Of a stretch of 10,598 nucleotides of DNA, positions 1 to 6,939 are shown piece by piece. A model generated the notes under the pieces. The model had not been told where the DNA came from, made no database searches, and was given only the letters and a program-made list of their open reading frames with translations. Position 1 is the first letter of the stretch. Every line of letters starts with the position of its first letter. The stretch comes from Ruminococcus sp. UBA7158 (GTDB taxonomy: Bacteria > Bacillota > Clostridia > Oscillospirales > Ruminococcaceae), in the NCBI GenBank assembly GCA_002491605.1, contig DKWG01000027.1, positions 1 to 10,598 of the forward strand, written 5' to 3'. A program made the translations under genes and the position numbers.

Positions 1-22
1 TGGGCGTTTTGCTCAGGGCTAG
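1..22. repeat. Left copy of a perfect 22-bp terminal inverted repeat
   Basis: Bases 1-22 are the exact reverse complement of bases 10575-10596. Read inward from either edge, both copies begin TGGGCGTTTT and end CAGGGCTAG. Identity stops at base 22: the left copy continues AAAAAAGC and the right copy, on its own strand, continues TATAATTA. The repeat lies at the very edge of the window, so its outer limit cannot be seen and it may be the inner end of a longer repeated element. It could be a recombination site, the end of a duplicated gene, or the end of inverted flanking elements. No transposase or invertase gene is visible inside the window. Confidence 0.9.
2..22 (+). other. Possible 3' tail of an upstream gene (last six codons and stop)
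   Basis: Frame 2 at the left edge reads G-R-F-A-Q-G followed by TAG at 20-22. A gene from the conjugation module would normally sit just upstream of the CHAP gene, so this may be its C-terminal end. Only six codons are visible and the gene cannot be identified. The same codons occur at the right edge on the minus strand, also reading inward, with one further Phe codon visible there. The frame could equally be chance. Confidence 0.25.
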
Positions 23-50
23 AAAAAAGCAAGGAAACGGAGGTGAGAGT

Positions 51-1787
51 TTGGCTGATATAAAGACGAAGGATTCCATAAAAGGCACAATCCGAACGCT
101 TGATAAAGCCGCCATTGCCGGACAGCGTATGAAACAGGCGTATGTTCAAACCAAAGAAAAAGCGGAACATTCTACCCACGCTCAGGAAAATAGTGCAGAG
201 GAATATGCCGCTGACCGTTTGGAGGGCGGCGCTGACCGTCTTACTCACGAAGCAGCTTATCAGTTTGATAAGCAGGGACGAAAAGGCGTAGAAGCGACGA
301 AGCAAAATATTTCAAAGGCGAAAGACGGAATCCGGCAGTTTAAGGAAAAGCGGGCGGCAGAAAACCTGAAACGGCAGACCACAGGGAATAAGCCGACGGA
401 TACGCCTAAAACCCATACTGCCCGAAACAAAGGAATCAAAGCCGCAGAGCAAACGCAGAAAACGGTAAAGCAAACCGCCCGTTCTTCCGGCAGGAAAACA
501 ATCAAGACCGTCGGGAAAGGCTCTGCGAAAACGGCTCAAAAGACAGTCAAGACCGCCGAGCAGACCGCCAAGACCTCGATTAAGACAACAAAGCAGGCGG
601 CAAAGGCGGCTCAAAAAACAGCACAGGCTACGGCGAAAGCTGCTCAGCGGGCGGCGCAGGCAGCCAAAGCTACCGCAAAGGCAGTTGCAACAGGGATAAA
701 AGTTGCAGTTAAGGCTACCATTGCCGCAGTCAAGGCGATTATAGCGGCAACAAAGGCGCTGATCGCCGCCATCGCTGCCGGGGGCTGGATTGCAGTTGTG
801 GTAATCATTGTCATTTGCCTGATTGCACTTTTACTCGGCTCTGTGTTCGGGATATTCTTTTCCGGCGAGGACAGCGGAACGGGTATGAGTATGCAGACGG
901 TGGTGCAGGAAATCAACACAGAGTATGATACCAAGCTGCAAGCCGAAAAGGACGCAGTAAGCTATGATGTGCTTGAAATGAGCGGAAGCCGAGCCGTGTG
1001 GAAAGATGTTCTTGCGGTCTACGCCGTTAAGACAAATACGGATCAGGATAACCCGCAGGAAGTTGCGACGATGGACGATTCCAAGAAGCAAATCCTGACG
1101 GATATTTTTTGGGAAATGAATCAGATCAGCTCCCGGACAGAAAGCAAGACGGAAATGCAGATTACAGAAACCGATGACGGACACGGGAACATCGTGCAGA
1201 CGGAAACGACCGTAACGCATACCTATCTGTATATTACCGTTAGTCACAAGACCGTCGATGAAATGGCGGCTCAGTACGGCTTCAATCAGGAACAGAAGGA
1301 TTATCTTGTTGAATTGCTGAAAGATGAGAATAACTCTATGTGGTCGGCTGTTCTTTATGGTATTTCGTACAGCAGCGATCAGATTGTAACCGTTGCTTTA
1401 TTTCAGGTCGGCAATGTGGGCGGAGAGCCATACTGGAGTTGGTATGGATTTGGTAGCCGTGTGGAATGGTGTGCTTGTTTCGTGAGCTGGTGCGCTAACG
1501 AGTGTGGTTATATTGACACCGGGGTTATCCCCAAGTTTGCGGGCTGTGTTAATGGCGTTCAATGGTTTAAGGACAGAGGACAATGGCTTGACGGATCTGC
1601 CGAGCCTGTTCCCGGTATGATTATCTTCTTTGATTGGGAGAGCGACGGAGAATCCGATCATGTGGGTATTGTTGAGAAAGTCGAGAACGGTGTTGTTTAC
1701 ACCGTAGAGGGAAATTCCGGCGATAGCTGCCGTATCAATCAGTATGCTGTGGGGAATAGCAAGATACTCGGCTATGGTGTGCCGTAG
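51..1787 (+). CDS. CHAP-domain cell-wall hydrolase of conjugative elements, membrane-anchored
   Basis: This is probably the peptidoglycan-cleaving component of a Gram-positive conjugation machine, opening the wall for the type IV secretion channel. The N-terminal 230 or so residues are hydrophilic and basic, ending in a long Lys/Thr/Ala-rich repetitive stretch. One hydrophobic membrane segment follows at about residues 240-272. A linker leads to a C-terminal CHAP domain from about residue 450. The likely catalytic residues are Cys474 in W-C-A-C-F-V, His537 in D-H-V-G-I-V-E, and Glu553 or Asn555 in V-E-G-N-S-G. The start is chosen as TTG at 51, behind GGAGGTGA at a normal distance, giving 578 residues beginning ADIKTKD, as I recall for related element proteins. 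The open frame extends to base 9, but no ribosome site supports that start. The family resembles the CHAP proteins of Tn1549/CTn-type elements; this is from memory, not a search. Confidence 0.88.
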   Translation: MADIKTKDSIKGTIRTLDKAAIAGQRMKQAYVQTKEKAEHSTHAQENSAEEYAADRLEGGADRLTHEAAYQFDKQGRKGVEATKQNISKAKDGIRQFKEKRAAENLKRQTTGNKPTDTPKTHTARNKGIKAAEQTQKTVKQTARSSGRKTIKTVGKGSAKTAQKTVKTAEQTAKTSIKTTKQAAKAAQKTAQATAKAAQRAAQAAKATAKAVATGIKVAVKATIAAVKAIIAATKALIAAIAAGGWIAVVVIIVICLIALLLGSVFGIFFSGEDSGTGMSMQTVVQEINTEYDTKLQAEKDAVSYDVLEMSGSRAVWKDVLAVYAVKTNTDQDNPQEVATMDDSKKQILTDIFWEMNQISSRTESKTEMQITETDDGHGNIVQTETTVTHTYLYITVSHKTVDEMAAQYGFNQEQKDYLVELLKDENNSMWSAVLYGISYSSDQIVTVALFQVGNVGGEPYWSWYGFGSRVEWCACFVSWCANECGYIDTGVIPKFAGCVNGVQWFKDRGQWLDGSAEPVPGMIIFFDWESDGESDHVGIVEKVENGVVYTVEGNSGDSCRINQYAVGNSKILGYGVP

Positions 1788-1800
1788 TATTAGAAAATCA

Positions 1801-1824
1801 GCCGCTTGCAGAAACGCAGGCGGC
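1801..1824 (+). terminator. Stem-loop after the CHAP gene, possible weak terminator
   Basis: A 9-bp stem pairs GCCGCTTGC (1801-1809) with GCAGGCGGC (1816-1824), including one G-U pair, around the six-base loop AGAAAC. It starts 13 bases after the CHAP stop codon. The bases after it (TTACATAG) are a poor T tract, so termination may be partial. Read-through would enter the pst operon. The stem lies just upstream of the phosphate-type promoter. Confidence 0.6.
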
Positions 1825-1839
1825 TTACATAGAATCAAC

Positions 1840-1894
1840 TTTACATTGATTTTACAATCGCACGATAACGGATTTGATGTTCGGTCGGTATAAT
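1840..1894 (+). promoter_or_regulatory. Phosphate-type promoter (Pho box plus -10) of the pst operon
   Basis: Two perfect TTTACA elements lie at 1840-1845 and 1851-1856, exactly 11 bp apart. This matches the direct-repeat pattern known for PhoP/PhoB sites, TT(A/T/C)ACA with about 5-bp gaps. Degenerate units in the same 11-bp phase are ACGATA at 1862 and TTTGAT at 1873. A perfect -10 box, TATAAT, is at 1889-1894. The -35 position (1866-1871, TAACGG) is poor, as expected of an activator-dependent promoter. Transcription would start near 1901, leaving a leader of about 44 bases before pstS. A closely related copy lies at 10131-10185. Binding by the PhoP encoded at 6940 is inferred. Confidence 0.8.
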
Positions 1895-1944
1895 GAAGCT
1901 GTAATCGAAAAGGTTATAGAGAAAAACAAAAGGAGAATTTGATT

Positions 1945-2757
1945 ATGAAAACAAAGAAAATACTTGCATTGGCGCTTGCCGCAGTCTGTGTTCTCGGTAT
2001 GCTTGCCGGATGTGGAAAACAAGAAACAGGTACAGTTTCAACAGATGGTTCTACCTCTATGGAAAAGGTAATCGGCTCGCTGAAAGAAACCTTTGAGGCA
2101 GAAAACAAAGGAATTACCGTTACATACAATCCCACCGGTTCCGGCACAGGCATTACAGCGGTAGCAGAAGGACGCTGCGACATCGGACTTTCCAGCCGTG
2201 ATTTGAAAGAGGAAGAAACGGCAAAGGGACTTGAAGGAACAGTTATTGCTTATGACGGTATTGCAATCATTGTCAATCCTGAAAATACCGTAGATGATCT
2301 TACGATTGAGGATATTGCAAAAATCTATACAGGTGAGATTAAAAATTGGAAAGAAGTCGGCGGCAAGGACGCAGAAATTGTATGTATCGGCAGAGAAGCC
2401 GGCAGCGGCACTCGTGACGGTTTTGAATCTATTACTGACACAAAGGATCAATGCAAACTAAAGCAGGAACTTACTTCCACCGGCGATGTGATTACGACCG
2501 TTGCGGGAAATCCGTCAGCAATCGGATATGCGTCACTTGCCTCCGTCAAGGACAGCGTAAAAGCTCTGAAGGTTGGCGGTGTAGCACCCAGCGAAGCAAC
2601 AATCAAGGATGGCAGCTATAAGGTGCAGCGTAATTTTGTGCTGGTAACAAAGAAAGATACAAAACTGTCCGATGCAGCACAGAAGTTTTTTGACTATATG
2701 ACTTCAAGCGAAGCCTCGGAAATAATCAGAAAAGCAGGAGCCGTACCGGTAAAATAA
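1945..2757 (+). CDS. pstS: Phosphate ABC transporter substrate-binding lipoprotein PstS
   Basis: This is the extracellular phosphate-binding lipoprotein that delivers Pi to PstCA. The 270-residue protein has a Lys-rich N-terminus, a hydrophobic core and a lipobox L-A-G-C with Cys23 as the lipidated residue. Family ligand-binding segments are visible: D-G-S-T-S near residue 35, G-S-G-T-G near 66, S-S-R-D near 83, and A-G-S-G-T-R near 152-157. Start: ATG at 1945 lies 9 bases after AGGAG. A TTG at 1939 would add two residues but sits only 3 bases from that site. It is the first gene after the Pho-type promoter and is separated from pstC by 60 bases holding a stem-loop, which fits higher PstS levels relative to the channel genes. 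Confidence 0.96.
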   Translation: MKTKKILALALAAVCVLGMLAGCGKQETGTVSTDGSTSMEKVIGSLKETFEAENKGITVTYNPTGSGTGITAVAEGRCDIGLSSRDLKEEETAKGLEGTVIAYDGIAIIVNPENTVDDLTIEDIAKIYTGEIKNWKEVGGKDAEIVCIGREAGSGTRDGFESITDTKDQCKLKQELTSTGDVITTVAGNPSAIGYASLASVKDSVKALKVGGVAPSEATIKDGSYKVQRNFVLVTKKDTKLSDAAQKFFDYMTSSEASEIIRKAGAVPVK

Positions 2758-2765
2758 AGGACTGC

Positions 2766-2797
2766 AAAAGCGACGGCAATAAAAAACCGCCGCTTTT
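2766..2797 (+). terminator. Stem-loop between pstS and pstC, likely attenuator or 3'-end stabiliser
   Basis: AAAAGCG (2766-2772) pairs with CGCTTTT (2791-2797), and an inner CGG/CCG pairs across a single A-C mismatch, around a ten-base A-rich loop. It starts nine bases after the pstS stop codon and ends just before the pstC ribosome site. The T-rich 3' arm makes partial termination plausible. In other bacteria, similar structures after the binding-protein gene of ABC operons raise its mRNA relative to the permease genes. The effect here is inferred. Confidence 0.6.
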
Positions 2798-2817
2798 CAC
2801 ACTTTGAAAGGAATGTA

Positions 2818-3693
2818 ATGATGAAGAAAAAGAGATTATTTGAAAACATCATACACGGCATATTCCTGATACTGGGGCTTATTACAGTAGGATTTGTTTT
2901 GCTGATTACGGTGTATCTTATCATATCGGGTATTCCCGCCATTCGTGAAATTGGAGTTTTCAAATTCCTGTTTGGGAAAGTTTGGGCTTCCACAGCAGCC
3001 GAGCCGTCCTATGGAATCCTGCCGTTTATTCTGACCAGCGTTTACGGCACAGCCGGCGCTATTATGATTGGTGTACCAATTGGATTTATGACTGCTGTAT
3101 ACCTTGCGAAACTTGCTCCGAAGAAAATAAAAACTGTTATGGAATCGGCGGTCAGTCTGCTTGCGGGAATCCCGTCGGTGGTGTACGGTCTTGTAGGAAT
3201 GATCGTGCTTGTTCCTGCGGTGCGGAAGTTATTTCATCTGCCGGACGGGGCAAGTCTGTTTGCGGCAATTATGGTCTTGGCGGTAATGATTCTCCCGTCA
3301 ATTATCAAAGTGTCAATAACCGCATTGGAAGCCGTTCCGAAGGAATATGAGGACGCTTCTTTAGCGCTTGGCGCAACGCCTGTGGAAACCTATTTTCGGG
3401 TGTCCGTTCCCGCCGCCAAAAGCGGCATTGCGGCGGCTGTCGTGCTGGGTGTAGGGCGTGCCATCGGCGAGGCGATGGCTGTAATGATGGTAGCAGGAAA
3501 TGTAGCCAATATGCCGTCCCTGTTCGGGAGTGTGCGTTTCCTTACAACGGCGGTCGCTTCGGAAATGTCCTATTCAAGCGGCTTACAGCAGCAAGCGCTG
3601 TTCTCCATTGCCCTTGTATTGTTCCTTTTTATTATGCTGATAAACGCTGCACTCAATTTCTTTTTGAAGCGGGATAAGGAGGATTCAAAATGA
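2818..3693 (+). CDS. pstC: Phosphate ABC transporter permease PstC
   Basis: One of the two membrane subunits forming the phosphate channel, pairing with PstA and coupling to PstB. The 291-residue length is normal for the family. A membrane segment at about 11-37 and several more follow. The conserved A-G-I-P-S-V-V-Y-G-L-V-G segment is at about 116-127. The cytoplasmic EAA loop that docks on the ATPase is at about 171-200 (E-A-V-P-K-E-Y-E-D-A-S, then G-A-T). The G-R-A-I-G-E-A-M-A segment follows at about 213-221. Two adjacent ATG codons (2818 and 2821) are both possible starts behind GAAAGGA. The last four bases, ATGA, overlap the pstA start, indicating translational coupling. Confidence 0.96.
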   Translation: MMKKKRLFENIIHGIFLILGLITVGFVLLITVYLIISGIPAIREIGVFKFLFGKVWASTAAEPSYGILPFILTSVYGTAGAIMIGVPIGFMTAVYLAKLAPKKIKTVMESAVSLLAGIPSVVYGLVGMIVLVPAVRKLFHLPDGASLFAAIMVLAVMILPSIIKVSITALEAVPKEYEDASLALGATPVETYFRVSVPAAKSGIAAAVVLGVGRAIGEAMAVMMVAGNVANMPSLFGSVRFLTTAVASEMSYSSGLQQQALFSIALVLFLFIMLINAALNFFLKRDKEDSK

Positions 3694-4538
3694 ACAAAAG
3701 CCGAAAAGGATATATTTTTGCTATGAAGTGGCTCTGCTGGCTGTCAGTAGGAATCACAGCAGCGCTTGTGCTGTTTCTGGTAGGATATATCCTTGTAAAA
3801 GGAATCCCTCATATCACATGGGAGCTGCTTTCAACGAAGCCGAGCTATATCGAAGAACGCATTGGAATTTTACCGAACATTCTGAATACCTTGTATATAA
3901 TTCTCGCTACGCTTGTTTTTGTAATACCTCTTGGAGTAGGGGCGGCAATTTATTTAACGGAATATGCAAAGAATAAAAGAGTTGTCACGGCGATTGAATA
4001 TGCAGCGGAAACTCTGTCGGGAATCCCATCAATCATTTATGGACTTGTCGGTATGCTGTTTTTCTGCCAGTTTTTGAATATGAAAACTTCTCTTTTGGCT
4101 GGTGCGCTGACGCTTGTTATTATGAACCTGCCTACTGTCATGCGTACTACGCAGGAAAGTCTTAAAACCGTGCCGACAAGCTTTCGGGAGGGTGCGTTCG
4201 GACTTGGAGCCGGCAAATGGAGGGTGATTCGTACTGTGGTACTTCCCGGTTGTATAGATGGCGTTATTACAGGCTGTATCCTGTCAGTAGGAAGAATTCT
4301 CGGTGAATCGGCGGCGCTGCTTTTTACCGCCGGACTTGCCCATAATTTATACGGGTTGTTTGAGGGGCTGCAAAGCTCCGGCAGTACGCTGACGGTGGCG
4401 CTGTATGTTTATGCAAAGGAACAGGGTGAATTTGAAATAGCTTTTGCGATTGCCGCAATTCTAATGATTATGACGCTGCTTATCAACTTTGCCGCCGCCA
4501 TTGTCAGCCGTTATTTCAAGAAAAGGAGAAGCCTATGA
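3690..4538 (+). CDS. pstA: Phosphate ABC transporter permease PstA
   Basis: Second membrane subunit of the phosphate importer. The 282-residue protein begins with a membrane segment at about 13-36 and ends with another followed by a basic tail. It carries S-G-I-P-S-I-I-Y-G-L-V-G near 110-121 and the EAA loop near 156-187 (S-L-K-T-V-P, then G-A-F-G-L-G-A). Next comes G-R-I-L-G-E-S-A-A near 201-209, which aligns with the equivalent part of PstC. AAGGAGG at 3676-3682 serves the ATG at 3690. It overlaps pstC by ATGA at its start and pstB by ATGA at its end. Confidence 0.96.
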   Translation: MNKSRKGYIFAMKWLCWLSVGITAALVLFLVGYILVKGIPHITWELLSTKPSYIEERIGILPNILNTLYIILATLVFVIPLGVGAAIYLTEYAKNKRVVTAIEYAAETLSGIPSIIYGLVGMLFFCQFLNMKTSLLAGALTLVIMNLPTVMRTTQESLKTVPTSFREGAFGLGAGKWRVIRTVVLPGCIDGVITGCILSVGRILGESAALLFTAGLAHNLYGLFEGLQSSGSTLTVALYVYAKEQGEFEIAFAIAAILMIMTLLINFAAAIVSRYFKKRRSL

Positions 4539-5290
4539 GCAGTATAATGACAATAAAAGACCTGTGTTTATGGTACGGTAAGTCACAGGCGCTTAAAACT
4601 ATCAATATAGAAATTCCCGAAAAAAGCATAACGGCGCTGATCGGTCCGTCAGGCTGCGGGAAATCCACATTTCTGAAAACGCTGAATCGAATGAACGATC
4701 TGATACCCGGCGTTAGGATTACGGGGGAAGTTATGTATAACGGGAAGAATATTTATGATTCCTCCGTGGATGTAAATGAGCTTCGGAAAAATATCGGAAT
4801 GGTGTTTCAAAAGCCGAATCCGTTTCCAATGAGTATTTACGACAATATTGCCTACGGACCTCGCACACACGGAATCAGAAGCAAAGCAAGGCTTGACGAC
4901 ATTGTGGAGCGTTCCTTGAAAAATGCGGCGATTTGGGAGGAAGTAAAGGACAGATTGAAGAAAAACGCATTGGGATTATCAGGCGGTCAGCAACAAAGGC
5001 TGTGTATTGCAAGAGCGCTTGCGGTAGAGCCGCAGATTCTCTTAATGGATGAGCCGACCTCAGCACTCGATCCAATTTCGACTTCGCATATTGAGGAGCT
5101 GGCAATGAAACTGAAAGAAAAATATACCATTGTTATTGTAACTCACAATATGCAGCAGGCAGTTCGCATTTCAGACAATACAGCTTTTTTCCTGCTTGGA
5201 GATTTGATTGAATTTTCCGAGACGGAAACCATGTTCTCACAACCAAAAGATAAACGGACAGAGGATTATATCACAGGGAGGTTTGGATAA
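4535..5290 (+). CDS. pstB: Phosphate ABC transporter ATP-binding protein PstB
   Basis: Cytoplasmic ATPase that powers phosphate import through PstCA. All nucleotide-binding motifs are intact in the 251 residues: Walker A G-P-S-G-C-G-K-S-T at 37-45, Q-loop Gln92 in V-F-Q-K-P-N-P-F-P, signature L-S-G-G-Q-Q-Q-R at 148-155, Walker B I-L-L-M-D-E at 168-173, and the switch His204 in T-H-N-M. The Q-K-P-N-P-F-P segment is typical of PstB rather than of other ABC ATPases. The ribosome site AAGGAG lies inside the end of pstA. The stop codon abuts the phoU start codon. Confidence 0.97.
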   Translation: MSSIMTIKDLCLWYGKSQALKTINIEIPEKSITALIGPSGCGKSTFLKTLNRMNDLIPGVRITGEVMYNGKNIYDSSVDVNELRKNIGMVFQKPNPFPMSIYDNIAYGPRTHGIRSKARLDDIVERSLKNAAIWEEVKDRLKKNALGLSGGQQQRLCIARALAVEPQILLMDEPTSALDPISTSHIEELAMKLKEKYTIVIVTHNMQQAVRISDNTAFFLLGDLIEFSETETMFSQPKDKRTEDYITGRFG

Positions 5291-5932
5291 ATGCGGTCAA
5301 AATTTGATGAACAGTTGGAGTTACTCCATAAGGAACTTATTGAAATGGGCGCTCTTTGCGAAAATGCCATAGCAATGGCAACAAAGGCACTCTCAGAGGG
5401 CAACACGAAAATGGCGGCAAAAGTCCCCGAATTATCAACTGAAATAGATAGAAAAGAGAGGGATATTGAAACCATGTGCATGAAGCTGCTCCTACAGCAG
5501 CAGCCTGTGGCAAGGGATTTGCGAACGATTTCCTCCGCACTGAAAATGGTAACGGATATGGAGCGCATTGGAGACAATTCCGGCGATATTGCAGAGATTG
5601 TGACTATGGCGAACATCTCACCCTCCGATAATACTGAGCATATTCAGGATATGGCAAGAGCAACAATCAAAATGGTAACAGACAGCATTGACGCTTTTGT
5701 GAAGAAGGATATAGACCTTGCAAATTCGGTTATCGCCTACGACGATGTGGTGGACGGTTTTTTTAATGAAGTTAAAACAGATTTGATTAAAAAGCTTGGT
5801 AAGCCTGAATCAAACGGAGAAAAGGTTCTTGATCTTCTTATGATTGCAAAATATTTTGAGCGTATGGGCGATCATGCGGCGGAAATTGCGAAATGGGTGC
5901 GGTTTTCTATTACAGGTAATAAAGAAGGGTGA
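5291..5932 (+). CDS. phoU: Phosphate signalling protein PhoU
   Basis: Peripheral cytoplasmic regulator that links the PstSCAB transporter to the PhoR kinase and keeps the Pho response off when phosphate is plentiful. The 213-residue helical protein has the family's two similar three-helix bundles. Each carries a metal-binding E-R-x-x-D motif: Glu91-Arg-Ile-Gly-Asp95 with Asp99, and Glu190-Arg-Met-Gly-Asp194 with Glu198. The ATG directly follows the pstB stop codon, and GGGAGG at 5277-5282 lies within the end of pstB. No clear terminator follows, so some read-through into the permease gene and phoPR is likely. Confidence 0.95.
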   Translation: MRSKFDEQLELLHKELIEMGALCENAIAMATKALSEGNTKMAAKVPELSTEIDRKERDIETMCMKLLLQQQPVARDLRTISSALKMVTDMERIGDNSGDIAEIVTMANISPSDNTEHIQDMARATIKMVTDSIDAFVKKDIDLANSVIAYDDVVDGFFNEVKTDLIKKLGKPESNGEKVLDLLMIAKYFERMGDHAAEIAKWVRFSITGNKEG

Positions 5933-5973
5933 AAAATACTTTTGATCTTTACCGCCAGCCACATCGGAGATAG

Positions 5974-6002
5974 TTGAAAAAAGAGCTTGTTTGTGATACA
6001 AT
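5974..6002 (+). promoter_or_regulatory. Sigma-A-like promoter for the EamA-phoPR-phosphatase group
   Basis: TTGAAA at 5974-5979 and TACAAT at 5997-6002 are separated by exactly 17 bp, each box one base from consensus by eye. The promoter lies in the 106-base gap after phoU, 36 bases before the permease ATG. No TTTACA repeats accompany it, so expression of the downstream genes, including phoPR, may be independent of phosphate. That would keep a basal level of the sensor pair. Confidence 0.7.
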
Positions 6003-6038
6003 TAATATGGGTAATTGTGTGAAAAAGGAGGGCGGCGT

Positions 6039-6905
6039 ATGTGGTTGCTTATGGCTATCTTATCTGCATTTTTTGCAGGACTTACTTCCATTCTCGCAAA
6101 ATGCGGAATTCGGAAAACAGATTCGGATATAGCAACGGCGCTTCGGACAGTCATTGTGCTTCTGTTTTCATGGATTATGGCATTTGTGGTCGGTTCAATA
6201 AAAGATATAACGAACATAGATATAAAATCGCTACTGTTTCTGATACTTTCCGGTTTTGCCACAGGTGCTTCGTGGATTTGCTATTTCAGGGCGCTGTCAA
6301 TAGGGGATATTAATAAAGTTGTGCCAATCGACAAATCAAGCACAATTCTTTCTATATTGCTCGCTATTGTTTTGTTTGGCGAAACCAATCATCTGGCAGT
6401 CAAACTGCTTGGAACGACATTCCTTGCACTTGGTATTTTTCTGATGATTGAAAAGAAGAATACAGAAAAAGCTGTCAGAAACAATAGATGGATGATTTAT
6501 GCTATATTGTCAGCTGTATTTGCTGCTCTCACATCTATTCTTGCAAAAGTTGGTGTGACAGGTGTGGAATCAAATTTGGCAACTACTATTCGCACAGGCG
6601 TTGTGCTTGTTATGGCATGGATTATTGTTTTTCTTAAAGGAAAGCAAAATGAAGTAAAATCCATTAGTAAAAAAGAGCTATTCTTCATTCTCTTATCAGG
6701 TTTTGCAACAGGCGCTTCATGGCTTTGTTATTATTACGGTATTCAAAACGGAGTTGTCAGCGTTGTTGTACCGATTGATAAACTGAGCATTGTAGTAGCA
6801 ATCGCATTCTCGTATGTGGTTTTCGGTGAAAGGCTGAGTAAAAAAGCACTTATTGGACTTGCTTTGATGGTTGCTGCAACCGTAGTAATGGCAATATACT
6901 CATAA
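6039..6905 (+). CDS. EamA/DMT-superfamily permease with two closely similar halves
   Basis: An integral membrane protein of 288 residues with about ten hydrophobic segments, of the drug/metabolite transporter type. The substrate cannot be told. The two halves, from about residues 2 and 155, are strikingly alike. Both have A-I-L-S-A-x-F-A-x-L-T-S-I-L-A-K, later L-S-G-F-A-T-G-A-S-W, and then V-V-P-I-D-K followed by F-G-E. By hand about 56 of 115 aligned residues match. This suggests fusion of two copies of a single-domain EamA protein, a short form of roughly 140 residues that I recall from clostridia. ATG at 6039 follows AAGGAGG at 6025-6031. An in-frame TTG at 6015 has no ribosome site. It sits between phoU and phoP with its own promoter. 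A phosphate link is suggested only by position. Confidence 0.88.
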   Translation: MWLLMAILSAFFAGLTSILAKCGIRKTDSDIATALRTVIVLLFSWIMAFVVGSIKDITNIDIKSLLFLILSGFATGASWICYFRALSIGDINKVVPIDKSSTILSILLAIVLFGETNHLAVKLLGTTFLALGIFLMIEKKNTEKAVRNNRWMIYAILSAVFAALTSILAKVGVTGVESNLATTIRTGVVLVMAWIIVFLKGKQNEVKSISKKELFFILLSGFATGASWLCYYYGIQNGVVSVVVPIDKLSIVVAIAFSYVVFGERLSKKALIGLALMVAATVVMAIYS

Positions 6906-6939
6906 TTATATTGATTATCGCAGTAAAGGAGTGATATAT

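Noticed and set aside
9..50. Upstream extension of the CHAP protein to an earlier start at base 9
   Set aside because: No ribosome site precedes it and it lies inside the inverted repeat. TTG at 51 has GGAGGTGA at a normal distance and gives an N-terminus typical of related proteins.
831..1247. Minus-strand open frame of 138 codons within the CHAP gene
   Set aside because: It overlaps a well-supported gene entirely, and its composition looks like a reverse-frame artefact.
1824..1829. CTTACA as a further Pho-box unit upstream of the pair at 1840 and 1851
   Set aside because: It is 16 bp from the next unit and so out of the 11-bp phase, and it overlaps the 3' arm of the stem-loop.
1398..1838. 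Minus-strand open frame of 146 codons
   Set aside because: It is a shadow of the CHAP domain coding region, with no ribosome site or recognisable family features. The plus-strand frame has intact catalytic motifs.
2038..2451. Minus-strand open frame of 137 codons inside pstS
   Set aside because: It lies wholly inside a confident PstS gene, is Cys/Phe-rich with no family resemblance, and has no promoter or ribosome site.
6015..6038. Earlier TTG start for the EamA permease
   Set aside because: The added residues are polar and encoded by the ribosome site itself. ATG at 6039 follows AAGGAGG at a normal distance.
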